This document shows, piece by piece, positions 16,482 through 24,391 of a stretch of DNA of 41,592 bases (positions within the stretch are counted from its first letter, which is position 1; each line of letters starts with the position of its first letter). Source of the DNA: Collinsella sp. TF05-9AC (GTDB lineage: Bacteria > Actinomycetota > Coriobacteriia > Coriobacteriales > Coriobacteriaceae); assembly GCF_003438495.1 (NCBI RefSeq), contig NZ_QSSH01000022.1:1-41592 (forward strand), written 5' to 3'. The notes under the pieces are model-generated. The model had not been told where the DNA came from, did no database searches, and worked only from the letters and a program-made list of their open reading frames with translations. The position numbers were made by a program, and so were the translations under genes.

Positions 16482-16549
16482 GAGAATCTCCTTAGTTGTC
16501 TGGTGGGCAGCCCTATGCCGCCCACTCTTGTTGGCAGTGTCCAGGCCGT

Positions 16550-17401
16550 CTAGGCCAAAGAACACGAGCAGAACGTTTGGTTAAAAAAGTCGACGACTTC
16601 GTTTTCGAACGCATTGATGCGCTCGTGAGCGTATTTGGCATAGATGATATGCCTCCGGTCACACTCAAGACCGTTGAATACGGCAAACTGATCCTTGGGA
16701 TCGCTCACGGTATCCATAAGCGATGTGCCCATGAGCACCGATCCGCGCACCCGAGACGACAGCGCCTCGAGGCCGCCAGGAAGCGGATTGGCAACCGCCG
16801 TGCAGGCGAGGCCCCGCTCGTCCAGAGCAGAAACCGCCAGCGCGACTCCGCCGCCAAGACCCTCGCCCCATGCAAAGATGCGGTCGGGGTCCATGCCATC
16901 AAGATTGCGCGCCACCTTCGCCAGCGCGCAGCCCCAACGGACGCGCTCGACAAAAGCGGGCGAAGAAATCCCCCGCTGCAGGTCGTCCGCACCAGCAACA
17001 TCGTCATCCAGCGCGAGGACGGCATACCCCATGGCGGCAAATCTCGTCATGTGATGCCAGCCGCGCACAGGCCGATCGATGTCGTGGAACATCAGGCACA
17101 GCGGCACGCGCTCAGATACTCGGGCACGACCGACAGGCTCAATCAAACGAGCGTGAATCGCATCGTCACCGAGCTCAAAGGAGACCTCCGAGTAACGGGC
17201 GCAGGGGTTAACAAAGTCAATCGCCGTAATGATCAGGGCTTGAATCTCAAGATTCGAAGCGCATGTCTCTAAATCAGAAACATCTGCTTGGACATCACCG
17301 CGCCAGTCCCGATATTCTGCGAGCCTTGACGAAACCGTTCCAGGAATTCCCGCAAGCCCGGGGACAATCAGCTCGTCAACATTGCTCTCGCACTTAGACA
17401 T
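16550..17401 (-). CDS. CE7-esterase-like protein lacking the nucleophile serine
   Basis: An alpha/beta-hydrolase paralogue of the next gene upstream (17394-18371), 283 against 325 residues. Aligned by eye, the GASQGGG nucleophile elbow of the paralogue is GEGLGGG here (residues 179-185), so the serine is replaced by Gly181. The Asp (D230, before QFAVFN) and His (H259, in YAHE) of the triad are kept, as is the oxyanion-side HD in MFHDIDRP. The N-terminal FW segment and the P/RGQ motif are gone. The frame is intact, with GGGGAGG before the ATG and an 8-base overlap with its paralogue. So it looks like a retained pseudoenzyme and not a decaying gene. A binding or regulatory role is a guess. Confidence 0.75.
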   Translation of the reverse strand: MSKCESNVDELIVPGLAGIPGTVSSRLAEYRDWRGDVQADVSDLETCASNLEIQALIITAIDFVNPCARYSEVSFELGDDAIHARLIEPVGRARVSERVPLCLMFHDIDRPVRGWHHMTRFAAMGYAVLALDDDVAGADDLQRGISSPAFVERVRWGCALAKVARNLDGMDPDRIFAWGEGLGGGVALAVSALDERGLACTAVANPLPGGLEALSSRVRGSVLMGTSLMDTVSDPKDQFAVFNGLECDRRHIIYAKYAHERINAFENEVVDFFNQTFCSCSLA

Positions 17402-18371
17402 GAGCCTCCCCTCCCTTGCAGAAAAACGGAATGATCAAATCGTCAAAATCCTGAATCTCCTCGTGGCCAAAGCCTTCAAAGAACTCATGACGCTTTTCGC
17501 AGGTCAGGTTGTTATAGACCGCAAACTGCGTCGCTGGCGGACAGACGATATCGGCTGTGCCGGTGCCAAACAGCACGGGGCATTTGACCATAGGGGCAAA
17601 GTTCTTGGAATCGAAGTACGCCAGCTTGGCATAGGCTTCGTCAATACGAGTCGAGTCCTCGTCAAACCAGCGAGACCAATAGCGCAGGCCCTCGTAGGCA
17701 ATGTCATCGGCATCCAAATCCCAGACCAGGCGAAAATCTGACAGGAAGGGATAGAGGATGGCGGCGCGATTGATAAGCTCGCTGTTAAGTGCACAGGTCG
17801 CAATGCCCAAACCGCCGCCCTGAGACGCGCCGTTCACAAACACACGGGCAAGATCGATGCCCTCGAGCTCGCGAACGATGCGGCACAGGATGCGAATATC
17901 TTGGTGCAAGCGGACATAGTAGAGGTTGGCCGGGTCGCCGTCGATACCGGCGACGATATGGCCCGCGACCGTTGTGCCCTCAAATCCACCAATGTCCTCG
18001 GAGGGACCTCCTTGGCCGGGGCAGTCGAGGGCGATGAGTGCCATGCCCATGCCCGCAAACGACGCCTGCTCAAACCAGCTGCGGCTTGCACCCGGATACC
18101 CATGGAACTGAAGCACCAATGGCACGGGCTCGTCCGAGACGGGCTTAAGGTACTTGGCATGCAGGCGAGCGCCACACATGCCGGTATACCAGAGGTCGAA
18201 AAGCTGGCAGGTCGCGGCATCGTTGACCGATGCCGTCTCGATCGCATAGTCAAGCCCGACGGCGTCGGCCTCGGCCATGCGATCCTTCCAAAAGAGATCG
18301 AAATCTGATGGACGGGGCATGGCGCCTCGATATTCACCAAATTGATGTTGTAGCTCCTGAGCACTTGGCAT
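17394..18371 (-). CDS. CE7-family acetyl esterase (acetylxylan esterase / cephalosporin-C deacetylase type)
   Basis: Carbohydrate esterase of family 7, cytoplasmic (no signal peptide), 325 residues from 18371. The nucleophile elbow GASQGGG carries S183. D274 (GTADIVCPP) and H303 (GFGHEE) complete the triad at positions close to those of known CE7 enzymes. The substrate-side motif usually written RGQ is PGQ here (CPGQGG, 117-122). N-terminal RPSDFDLFW is typical of the family. It lies between a Sat-like importer and nanA-K-E, so removal of O-acetyl groups from imported sialic acids is the likely job (inference). Acetylated sugars or xylo-oligomers are alternatives. The ribosome site GAAAGG is 15 bases from the ATG, unusually far. 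Confidence 0.82.
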   Translation of the reverse strand: MPSAQELQHQFGEYRGAMPRPSDFDLFWKDRMAEADAVGLDYAIETASVNDAATCQLFDLWYTGMCGARLHAKYLKPVSDEPVPLVLQFHGYPGASRSWFEQASFAGMGMALIALDCPGQGGPSEDIGGFEGTTVAGHIVAGIDGDPANLYYVRLHQDIRILCRIVRELEGIDLARVFVNGASQGGGLGIATCALNSELINRAAILYPFLSDFRLVWDLDADDIAYEGLRYWSRWFDEDSTRIDEAYAKLAYFDSKNFAPMVKCPVLFGTGTADIVCPPATQFAVYNNLTCEKRHEFFEGFGHEEIQDFDDLIIPFFCKGGEAHV

Positions 18372-18407
18372 GGCTCGTGAACCCAACCTTTCGAAATCGC
18401 AACGGAG

Positions 18408-18435
18408 GTGCGCCCGGCAAGGGAACCGGGCGCAC
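18408..18435 (-). other. Intergenic hairpin between transporter and esterase genes
   Basis: A perfect 10-base-pair GC-rich stem (gtgcgcccgg and its complement) with an 8-base loop lies 16 bases past the stop codon of the ATPase gene. No U-tract follows on the minus strand, so termination is unlikely. It could protect or process the message between the importer and the catabolic half of the operon. Confidence 0.6.
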
Positions 18436-18451
18436 GGGAGGGAAAGCGAGG

Positions 18452-19279
18452 CTACTCGCCGAGCTTGGGATGCAGCAGCGACGGCGCAGCGCCGAGCAGC
18501 ATCTTGGTGTAGGGGTCCTGGGGGTGCTGGAAGACCTGCTTGGCCTCGCCCTGCTCGACGATCTTGCCGCCATTCATAACGATGATGTCGTCAGAGATAT
18601 AGCGGACCGTCTGGATGTCATGGCTGATGAACACCATGGCCAGGCCGAGCTCCTTCTTAAGGTCGGTCAGCAGGTTCAGAATCTGCGCGCGGACCGAAAC
18701 GTCCAGAGCCGAGGTGGGCTCGTCGGCGATGATGGCATCGGGGTTCAGCGACAGGGCACGGGCAATTGCGACGCGCTGACGCTGGCCGCCCGAAAGCTGG
18801 CCGGGAAGAACCTCGGCAGCGGAGCTGGGCAGACCGGTGAGCTCCAAGAGTTCCTTGACGCGCTTCTCCTGCTCGGCCTCGGTACCCAGGTTGTGGACGC
18901 GCATGGGGTCGAGCAGCTGCTCGCGAACGACCATGCGGGGGTTGAGCGCCGTGGCCGGGTTCTGGAACACGACCGAGATGACGCGACCCATGTGGCGACG
19001 GTCCTCGGCGGTACGTTTGGTAACGTCCTTGCCCTTAAAGTAGACCTTGCCGCTCGTGGGGGCCTGTAGGCCGCACATGACGTTAGCGGTGGTGGACTTA
19101 CCGCAACCGGACTCGCCGACGATGCCGATCGTCTGACCGGGCATGAGCTTAATCGTTACACCCTGGACGGCGTGAACCAGGTTGGGGTGCAGAATCGAGC
19201 CGGTACGGGTCCTAAAGGTGACGTGGACGTCATCAAGGAAGATGATCGGCTCGACGCCGTTGACTGCGGTCTCGCTCAT
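18452..19279 (-). CDS. Dpp/Opp-type ABC transporter ATP-binding protein (SatD-like)
   Basis: ATPase subunit of the second family-5 importer. The 275-residue protein has Walker A GESGCGKS at 55-62, signature LSGGQRQR, Walker B AIIADEP and the loop SALDVS. It ends shortly after the conserved QDPYTKMLL segment and lacks the whole oligo_HPY extension present in OppD and OppF of the first operon. It starts directly at the stop of the fused subunit upstream with no spacer, so the two ATPase domains are probably made in equal amounts. Sialic-acid uptake is inferred from the operon. Confidence 0.88.
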   Translation of the reverse strand: MSETAVNGVEPIIFLDDVHVTFRTRTGSILHPNLVHAVQGVTIKLMPGQTIGIVGESGCGKSTTANVMCGLQAPTSGKVYFKGKDVTKRTAEDRRHMGRVISVVFQNPATALNPRMVVREQLLDPMRVHNLGTEAEQEKRVKELLELTGLPSSAAEVLPGQLSGGQRQRVAIARALSLNPDAIIADEPTSALDVSVRAQILNLLTDLKKELGLAMVFISHDIQTVRYISDDIIVMNGGKIVEQGEAKQVFQHPQDPYTKMLLGAAPSLLHPKLGE

Positions 19280-21295
19280 CTACATCACCTCCGCGTGAGG
19301 GGTCAAACCATTTGCCTTGAGCACCTCGTCGGGGAGCTCGGAATAGAAGTGCTCGGTGCCGGGCACGCGCTTGAAGACCGGACGGGTGTCCAGGCCAATA
19401 CGCGGATGGCTCGAGCGGGGCGCGAAGCGATCGCCCTTGGGGAAATCGCGCGGACTCGGAACGGCGCCGGGCACCTGGTGCAGGCGGCCCGAACCGCTCT
19501 CGATGGACAGAACGGAGCCCAGAAGACCGCGGGTGTACTCGTGGATCGGGTTAGTGAGCAGCTCCTTGGTGGGCGCCTGCTCGATAACCTGACCAGCGTA
19601 CATAACCGTGATGTTGTGGGCGACCTCGGCGACCAGCGCCAGGTCGTGCGAAACGAAGATCATGGCAAAGCCGAGCTTGGCCTGAAGATCGTTGAGCAGC
19701 TTGATGACCTGCTTCTGGACGGTAACGTCCAGAGCGGTCGTGGGCTCGTCGCAGATGACCAGCTTGGGGTCGCGGGTAAGGGCCATAGCGATCAGGACAC
19801 GCTGACGCTGGCCGCCGGAAAGCTCGTGCGGATAGCTCTCAAGCGTGCGCTTGGGATCGAGGCCGACGAGCTCCAGGAGCTCCTCGGCGCTGCGGGTTCC
19901 GCCGCGCTTGGTGAGCTGCTTCATCTGGGCAGAGATGAGCATGGAGGGGTTGAGCGAGGACAGGGCGTCCTGATAGACCATAGCGATATCGGTACCTCGC
20001 AGGCCGAACCACTCCTTCTTGCTCATCTTGAGCAGGTCACGGCCCTCCCAGAGGACCTCGCCGGAAAGGTGCTCGTCCTCATCGGTCAGGCCCATGATGG
20101 CCAGCGTGGTGATGGACTTACCGCAACCGGACTCGCCCACCAGACCCATGGTCTGACCAGGACGGACGTCAAAGTTGACATGGTCGACGACGTTGATATC
20201 ACCGTGATGCTCAAACTGAATGCAGAAGTCACGGACCGAGAGAATCGGTTCGACAGACTCGTCGGGCACATGGCGATCGTCACGCTTGAGCTCAACATCG
20301 CGCAGGGCGCCAAGGCGAGCGGAGAGGGACTGGGCCTGCTCCTTGTAGGCGCGAACGGGGTCGGAGACCAGCAGGTCGGCCTCGCGACGCTTGGAGGAAT
20401 CGGTCGGATCCAGGGCGGCGGAGGGAGCAGCGGCCATGGCGTCGGTAATGCCCTCGGAGAGGATGTTGAGCGCCAGGCAGGTGATCATGATGGCCAGACC
20501 CGGGAACAGCGCCTGCCACCAACGGCCGGCAAGCACGCCGCCGCGGGCGTCGGCGAGGATGTTGCCCCAGGTAGCGGTGGGCTCCTGAATACCAGCGCCG
20601 ATGAAGGTCAGCGAGGCCTCGAAGATGATGGCGTCGGCGACCAGGGTAACGGTGAAGACCATGATCGGGGCGATGCAGTTACGCAGAACATGCTTGATCA
20701 AAATCCACGGAGCCTTGGCGCCGGAAACGATGACCGCGCGGACATAGTCCTCGCCGTACTCGGACACGATGTTGGCGCGCACGATACGGGCAATCTGCGG
20801 AGTGTACATAAAGCCGATGGCGAAGATAATCGACGGCACGGAGTTGCCCAGGATGGAGACGAAGACGGCCGCGAGGGCGATGCCCGGGATGGACATGATG
20901 ATGTCCAGGATACGCATGATCGACTCGGAGACGGCCTTGCGCGAAACCGCTGCAAGGGCGCCCACGACCGAGCCGCAGACCAGAGCCATGGCAGTGGCGC
21001 CAAAGCCGATAATCAGCGAGTAACGACCACCGTAGAGCATACGCGACAGAATGTCGCGACCCTTATCGTCGGTACCGAAGATAAATCCGTTGCCGGGAGC
21101 CTGGCGAGCCGTAAAGATCTCGACCGGGCTATAGGGGGCAAGAAGGGGCGCCAGGATCGCAGTCAGGGCGACCAGCACCAGCACGACGGCGGCAATCTTA
21201 GAAGACAGCGTCATCTTCTTCCAGCCACCGAGCTTGAGCCCCTTGGAGGCAGCCTTCTCGAGCTGCTCGGTTTGCTTCTCTCGAATCTTTACCAT
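19280..21295 (-). CDS. Fused permease/ATPase subunit of a Dpp-like importer (SatC-like)
   Basis: One 671-residue chain joins a DppC-like permease (about 1-290, with FGTDDKGRDILSRMLYGGR at 73-91 and helices to about 285) to a DppD-like ATPase (about 350-671) through a charged linker near 295-350. Walker A GESGCGKS is at 387-394, signature LSGGQRQ at 492-498 and Walker B LVICDEP at 512-518. The C-terminal oligo_HPY region is present, but its cysteines are gone (DRFAPRSSH instead of GCxFxPRCP). The frame is continuous, so this is a real fusion and not an assembly slip. A permease-ATPase fusion is, to my knowledge, part of Sat-type sialic-acid importers and the related bifidobacterial nan transporter. 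Confidence 0.9.
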   Translation of the reverse strand: MVKIREKQTEQLEKAASKGLKLGGWKKMTLSSKIAAVVLVLVALTAILAPLLAPYSPVEIFTARQAPGNGFIFGTDDKGRDILSRMLYGGRYSLIIGFGATAMALVCGSVVGALAAVSRKAVSESIMRILDIIMSIPGIALAAVFVSILGNSVPSIIFAIGFMYTPQIARIVRANIVSEYGEDYVRAVIVSGAKAPWILIKHVLRNCIAPIMVFTVTLVADAIIFEASLTFIGAGIQEPTATWGNILADARGGVLAGRWWQALFPGLAIMITCLALNILSEGITDAMAAAPSAALDPTDSSKRREADLLVSDPVRAYKEQAQSLSARLGALRDVELKRDDRHVPDESVEPILSVRDFCIQFEHHGDINVVDHVNFDVRPGQTMGLVGESGCGKSITTLAIMGLTDEDEHLSGEVLWEGRDLLKMSKKEWFGLRGTDIAMVYQDALSSLNPSMLISAQMKQLTKRGGTRSAEELLELVGLDPKRTLESYPHELSGGQRQRVLIAMALTRDPKLVICDEPTTALDVTVQKQVIKLLNDLQAKLGFAMIFVSHDLALVAEVAHNITVMYAGQVIEQAPTKELLTNPIHEYTRGLLGSVLSIESGSGRLHQVPGAVPSPRDFPKGDRFAPRSSHPRIGLDTRPVFKRVPGTEHFYSELPDEVLKANGLTPHAEVM

Positions 21296-21298
21296 AAT

Positions 21299-22255
21299 CT
21301 ACACCGTCCTGATGCGCGGGTTGATGAGCAGGTAGAGCATGTCAACCACGATGTTGATGATGATGAAGGCGAGAGCAACGACGATAACGACGCCCTGAAC
21401 CAGGTTCGCCTCGTTGCCCTGAACGCCCTGCAGAATCGCGGTGCCCATGCCGGGGAGGTTGAAGATAACCTCGATGACGACAGCGCCGCCCATGAGGTAA
21501 CCGATCTTAAGACCGAGGGTGGTGACCGGGGTGATCAGCGCATTGCGAAGAACGTTGATGCCGACGACGACCTTCTCGGGAACGCCGGCGCCGCGAGCCA
21601 TACGGACATAATCCTTGTCGAGCTCCTCGACCATGGCGGTACGCACGATACGAGTCATCTGGCCCGTCAGCGGAAATGCCAAGGCGATGGCGGGCATGAT
21701 CATACGTCCCAGATAGCCAACCGGATTCGTGGTGAAGTGAGGCAGAGCACCCGATGCCGGGAGCACCTTAAGGTAGGAAGAGAACAGCAGGATCAACAGA
21801 ACGGCAAGCCAGAACGACGGGGTTGCCAAGCCGGCGATGGAAAAGACGCGGATCACTTGGTCCGGCCATTTGTCGCGATACAGTGCCGCGATGACGCCGA
21901 GCAAAAACGAAACGACCGCACCGATAGCAAGACCGATAAAGGTCAGCTGCATCGTGACGGGCAGGGCCGTGGAGATGCGCTTGGCAACGGAGTTGCGAGC
22001 AGCACCATAGGTGCCCATGTCGCCATGGATCAAATCGCCCATATAGCGCACGTAGCGCACGGGCCAGGGGTCGTCCAGACCATACTTCTCATGGTACTCG
22101 GCAACCGCCTCGGGCGAGGCACCGTCACCCAACGCCGTGTAGGCGGGGTCGGTCTTGGAGAACGACATAAGGAAGAACACCAGGACGGTGACGCCCAATG
22201 CCATGATCGGCAGCGCCACAAGACGCCTTCCAATCAAACGTAGCAAGTTGTTCAC
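21299..22255 (-). CDS. Dpp/Opp-type ABC transporter permease (SatB-like)
   Basis: First permease of the second importer, homologous to DppB. A GTG start at 22255 is chosen because AAAGGGGAG lies just upstream, giving 318 residues; the frame is open 11 codons more. The N-terminal helix LLRLIGRRLVALPIMALGVT is typical of the family. The coupling loop reads VRMARGAGVPEKV, and about six membrane helices are present. It ends 3 bases before the fused permease/ATPase gene. A hairpin separates it from the binding-protein gene. Confidence 0.9.
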   Translation of the reverse strand: MNNLLRLIGRRLVALPIMALGVTVLVFFLMSFSKTDPAYTALGDGASPEAVAEYHEKYGLDDPWPVRYVRYMGDLIHGDMGTYGAARNSVAKRISTALPVTMQLTFIGLAIGAVVSFLLGVIAALYRDKWPDQVIRVFSIAGLATPSFWLAVLLILLFSSYLKVLPASGALPHFTTNPVGYLGRMIMPAIALAFPLTGQMTRIVRTAMVEELDKDYVRMARGAGVPEKVVVGINVLRNALITPVTTLGLKIGYLMGGAVVIEVIFNLPGMGTAILQGVQGNEANLVQGVVIVVALAFIIINIVVDMLYLLINPRIRTV

Positions 22256-22295
22256 GTTCTCTCCCCTTTCTTTTGTCGGTAGGACCAACTGGTAT

Positions 22296-22351
22296 ATGAG
22301 TACGGATACTCATTACAAGACCCGAGCGACATCGTTGCCGCCCGGGTCTTT
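22296..22351 (-). other. Two hairpins between binding-protein and permease genes
   Basis: One dyad, atgagta-cgga-tactcat, spans 22296-22313. A second with arms aagacccg/cgggtctt and an inner gcgac/gttgc stem spans 22317-22350. The second is terminator-like on the plus strand (TTTGTTT follows), but on the minus strand only GTAATG follows. Partial termination or message stabilisation after the binding-protein gene is likely, as for oppA. Confidence 0.55.
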
Positions 22352-22412
22352 GTTTCAACTATGAGGATACGGTCCCAACGGCCGACATCCTGCATACAGA
22401 CTCAAGCGAGTC

Positions 22413-24026
22413 TTACGCCTTGACGGTCGCAACGCCCCTGAAGGACATGCTCGTCGTGCCGATGCCCTTGAAGCCATCGAGGGCCTCGCCGTTGGGCGCA
22501 GTGGACGGATCGTCCCAGAAAGCGGAGACGGTCTTGACGTGGACAACAGGGTACAGAACGGCGTTGTCGGCAATGATGTCGAAGCACTCGTTCCACTTCT
22601 TCTGCTGCTCGTCGCCCTCGGCGGCAAGAGCCTCGTCCATGAGACCGTGGAGCTTCTGCCACTCAGCGGACTCCTTCCACGGGCAACGGGTCTGCATCCA
22701 GACGTTGTCGCCGTACCACCAGTTGAGCAGCAGGTCGGGGTCGGCGCCGAAGCAGGAAGGATCGCCAGGGGCAAGGAGGATATCGTAGGCCTCGCCGCCG
22801 TCGATGGCAGCGTAGGTGGCCGGCGAGGTATCGGTCTGGATGGTCACATCGAAGCCGAGAGCGTCGAGGTCGTTCTTGACCTGGGCGGCCATGCCCTTAA
22901 TCTGCTCGTTATCGGTGGTGCGCAGGGTGATGGCACCCGGGGTGATGCCAGACTCCTCGATGAGCTTCTTAGCCTTCTTGGCGTCGGTCTTGTACACCGT
23001 GGAAGCCTCATGATAGTTGGTGAAGCTCTTGGGCAGGTAGCAGCTGGCAGCGGTGGCAAGGCCGGCGAAGGTGTTGCTGACCATCTTCTCGGTGTCGAGC
23101 GCATACATGACAGCCTGACGGACCTTGACGTTGTTCCAAGGCTCCTTGGCGACGTTGAACATGATGAAGCGGGTGCCGAAACCCTGAACGTTATCGATCT
23201 TGCAGCCGGCGCTCTCGAGCTGGTCGACGGCGTCAGCGGTAACGAGCTCCATAACGAGCGTGGAGCCCTCCTGCTGAGCGGTAACGCGAGCGGTGGGGTC
23301 GGTCAGGATGCTGTACTGAATCTTCTTATCCTCGGCAGCATACTCACCGTTGTACTCGGGGTTGGGAACCAAGGTGATCTCGGTATCGGAGATAGAGTCG
23401 TACATCCAGGGGCCGGAGCCGATCGGCTGCTTGGCGCGATCCTCCTCGGTCTGGGTGGCCGGGGTAACGCGGACGATGGCCAGACGATCCTTGAGCAGGG
23501 AGAAGTTGGGGACCTTGGTCTTGACCGTCACGGTGCTGGCGTCCTTGGCCTCGATGGACTCGAAGGGCTGGAAGAACGGAGCATAGGTAGCGGAAGCGGC
23601 GCAAGCGGTGTAGGAAGCGACGACATCGTCAGCGGTGACCTCGGTGCCATCGGAGAACTTGGCGCCCTTGCGGATGGTGACCTCGAAAGTGGTGTCGTCC
23701 ACAGACTTAGGATCGTCGGTGGCGAGCTCGTTGAAGGTGCTGTAGTCGTGGTAATCGATGCCGTAGAGGCCCTCGACGACGTGCCAGTTAGCACCCAGGC
23801 CCACAGCGGAGCCGGTGCTGGCGGGATCGAAGCTGGACGGAGCGTAAGCGGAACCAGCGGTGATCACGCCGCCGCCACGGTTGGCGGAATCGGTGGAACC
23901 GGAAGCGGAACCCTCGTCGCTGGAGCTGCCACCGCAGCCGGTGAGACCAAGGCCGGCGACAGCAGCGACGCTGCCGGTGAGGCCGAGGAACGAACGCCTG
24001 GACATACCCTTGTTGATGATGGCCAT
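22413..24026 (-). CDS. Family 5 substrate-binding lipoprotein (SatA-like, probable sialic-acid binding)
   Basis: First gene of the nine-gene operon. The start at 24026 has AGGAGA 5 bases upstream, giving 537 residues. The N-terminus has a textbook twin-arginine motif (SRRSFLGL, residues 9-16) and a lipobox LTGC with the lipid-bearing Cys at 31. Export by Tat followed by lipid anchoring is therefore likely. A Gly/Ser/Asp linker leads to an SBP_bac_5 domain. The ligand is inferred from nanA, nanK and nanE downstream. Family members more often bind peptides, so a peptide or glycopeptide ligand stays possible. Confidence 0.85.
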   Translation of the reverse strand: MAIINKGMSRRSFLGLTGSVAAVAGLGLTGCGGSSSDEGSASGSTDSANRGGGVITAGSAYAPSSFDPASTGSAVGLGANWHVVEGLYGIDYHDYSTFNELATDDPKSVDDTTFEVTIRKGAKFSDGTEVTADDVVASYTACAASATYAPFFQPFESIEAKDASTVTVKTKVPNFSLLKDRLAIVRVTPATQTEEDRAKQPIGSGPWMYDSISDTEITLVPNPEYNGEYAAEDKKIQYSILTDPTARVTAQQEGSTLVMELVTADAVDQLESAGCKIDNVQGFGTRFIMFNVAKEPWNNVKVRQAVMYALDTEKMVSNTFAGLATAASCYLPKSFTNYHEASTVYKTDAKKAKKLIEESGITPGAITLRTTDNEQIKGMAAQVKNDLDALGFDVTIQTDTSPATYAAIDGGEAYDILLAPGDPSCFGADPDLLLNWWYGDNVWMQTRCPWKESAEWQKLHGLMDEALAAEGDEQQKKWNECFDIIADNAVLYPVVHVKTVSAFWDDPSTAPNGEALDGFKGIGTTSMSFRGVATVKA

Positions 24027-24391
24027 GTCTTCTCCTATCAATAGAGAATCTTACTCGGGAGCACCTAGACTTGCCCCCGCGCAACTTGCGGACGATATAT
24101 ACCTTACCTACCGACGAACCCAACTGAGGTGCCGCGCTCGGCGACCGATACATACATACGCTTGAACGGTATTTACTACCGTTCACCGAATTCATTGACA
24201 AATGATTCGCCAGACAGTATGTATCGACGAGGTGAGATATCAGTCTTCGTCAACCCGCAGGATAGCAGGGTTGTTCACCATGACTAGTCAAACGTTTTAG
24301 CGTTAATAAAACCCGAAACCAGCATGCAATCATGGCGAAATAAATGGTTGAAAATCACGCAATCATGTATATCAGTAGTTTAGGCTCGTGT
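24027..24391 (-). promoter_or_regulatory. Dyad-rich control region upstream of the sialic-acid operon
   Basis: No gene is seen in these 365 bases, which are AT-richer than the flanks. Contents: a candidate promoter TTGGGT-16-TATATA (minus, 24096-24123) with a dyad cgcaa-c-ttgcg right after it (24080-24090); a perfect 21-base dyad gaacggta-N5-taccgttc at 24164-24184; an outer 10-base inverted repeat at 24146-24155 and 24217-24226; caaccc/gggttg arms at 24251-24273; and aaacgttt at 24290-24297, sharing ten bases with the gap palindrome. Two copies of gcaatcatg lie near 24327 and 24358. No terminator for uvrC was recognised. Confidence 0.5.

Noticed and set aside
19172..22243. A 1023-codon open frame on the plus strand opposite the importer genes
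   Set aside because: It is the mirror of GC-biased codons on the minus strand. Its composition is rich in His, Gly, Asp and Arg without domains, and the minus strand carries clear ABC transporter motifs.
24124..24135. Twelve bases (ctgaggtgccgc) shared with the palindrome at 14309-14406
   Set aside because: One match of this length is expected by chance in 41 kb on two strands, and no surrounding pairing is conserved.
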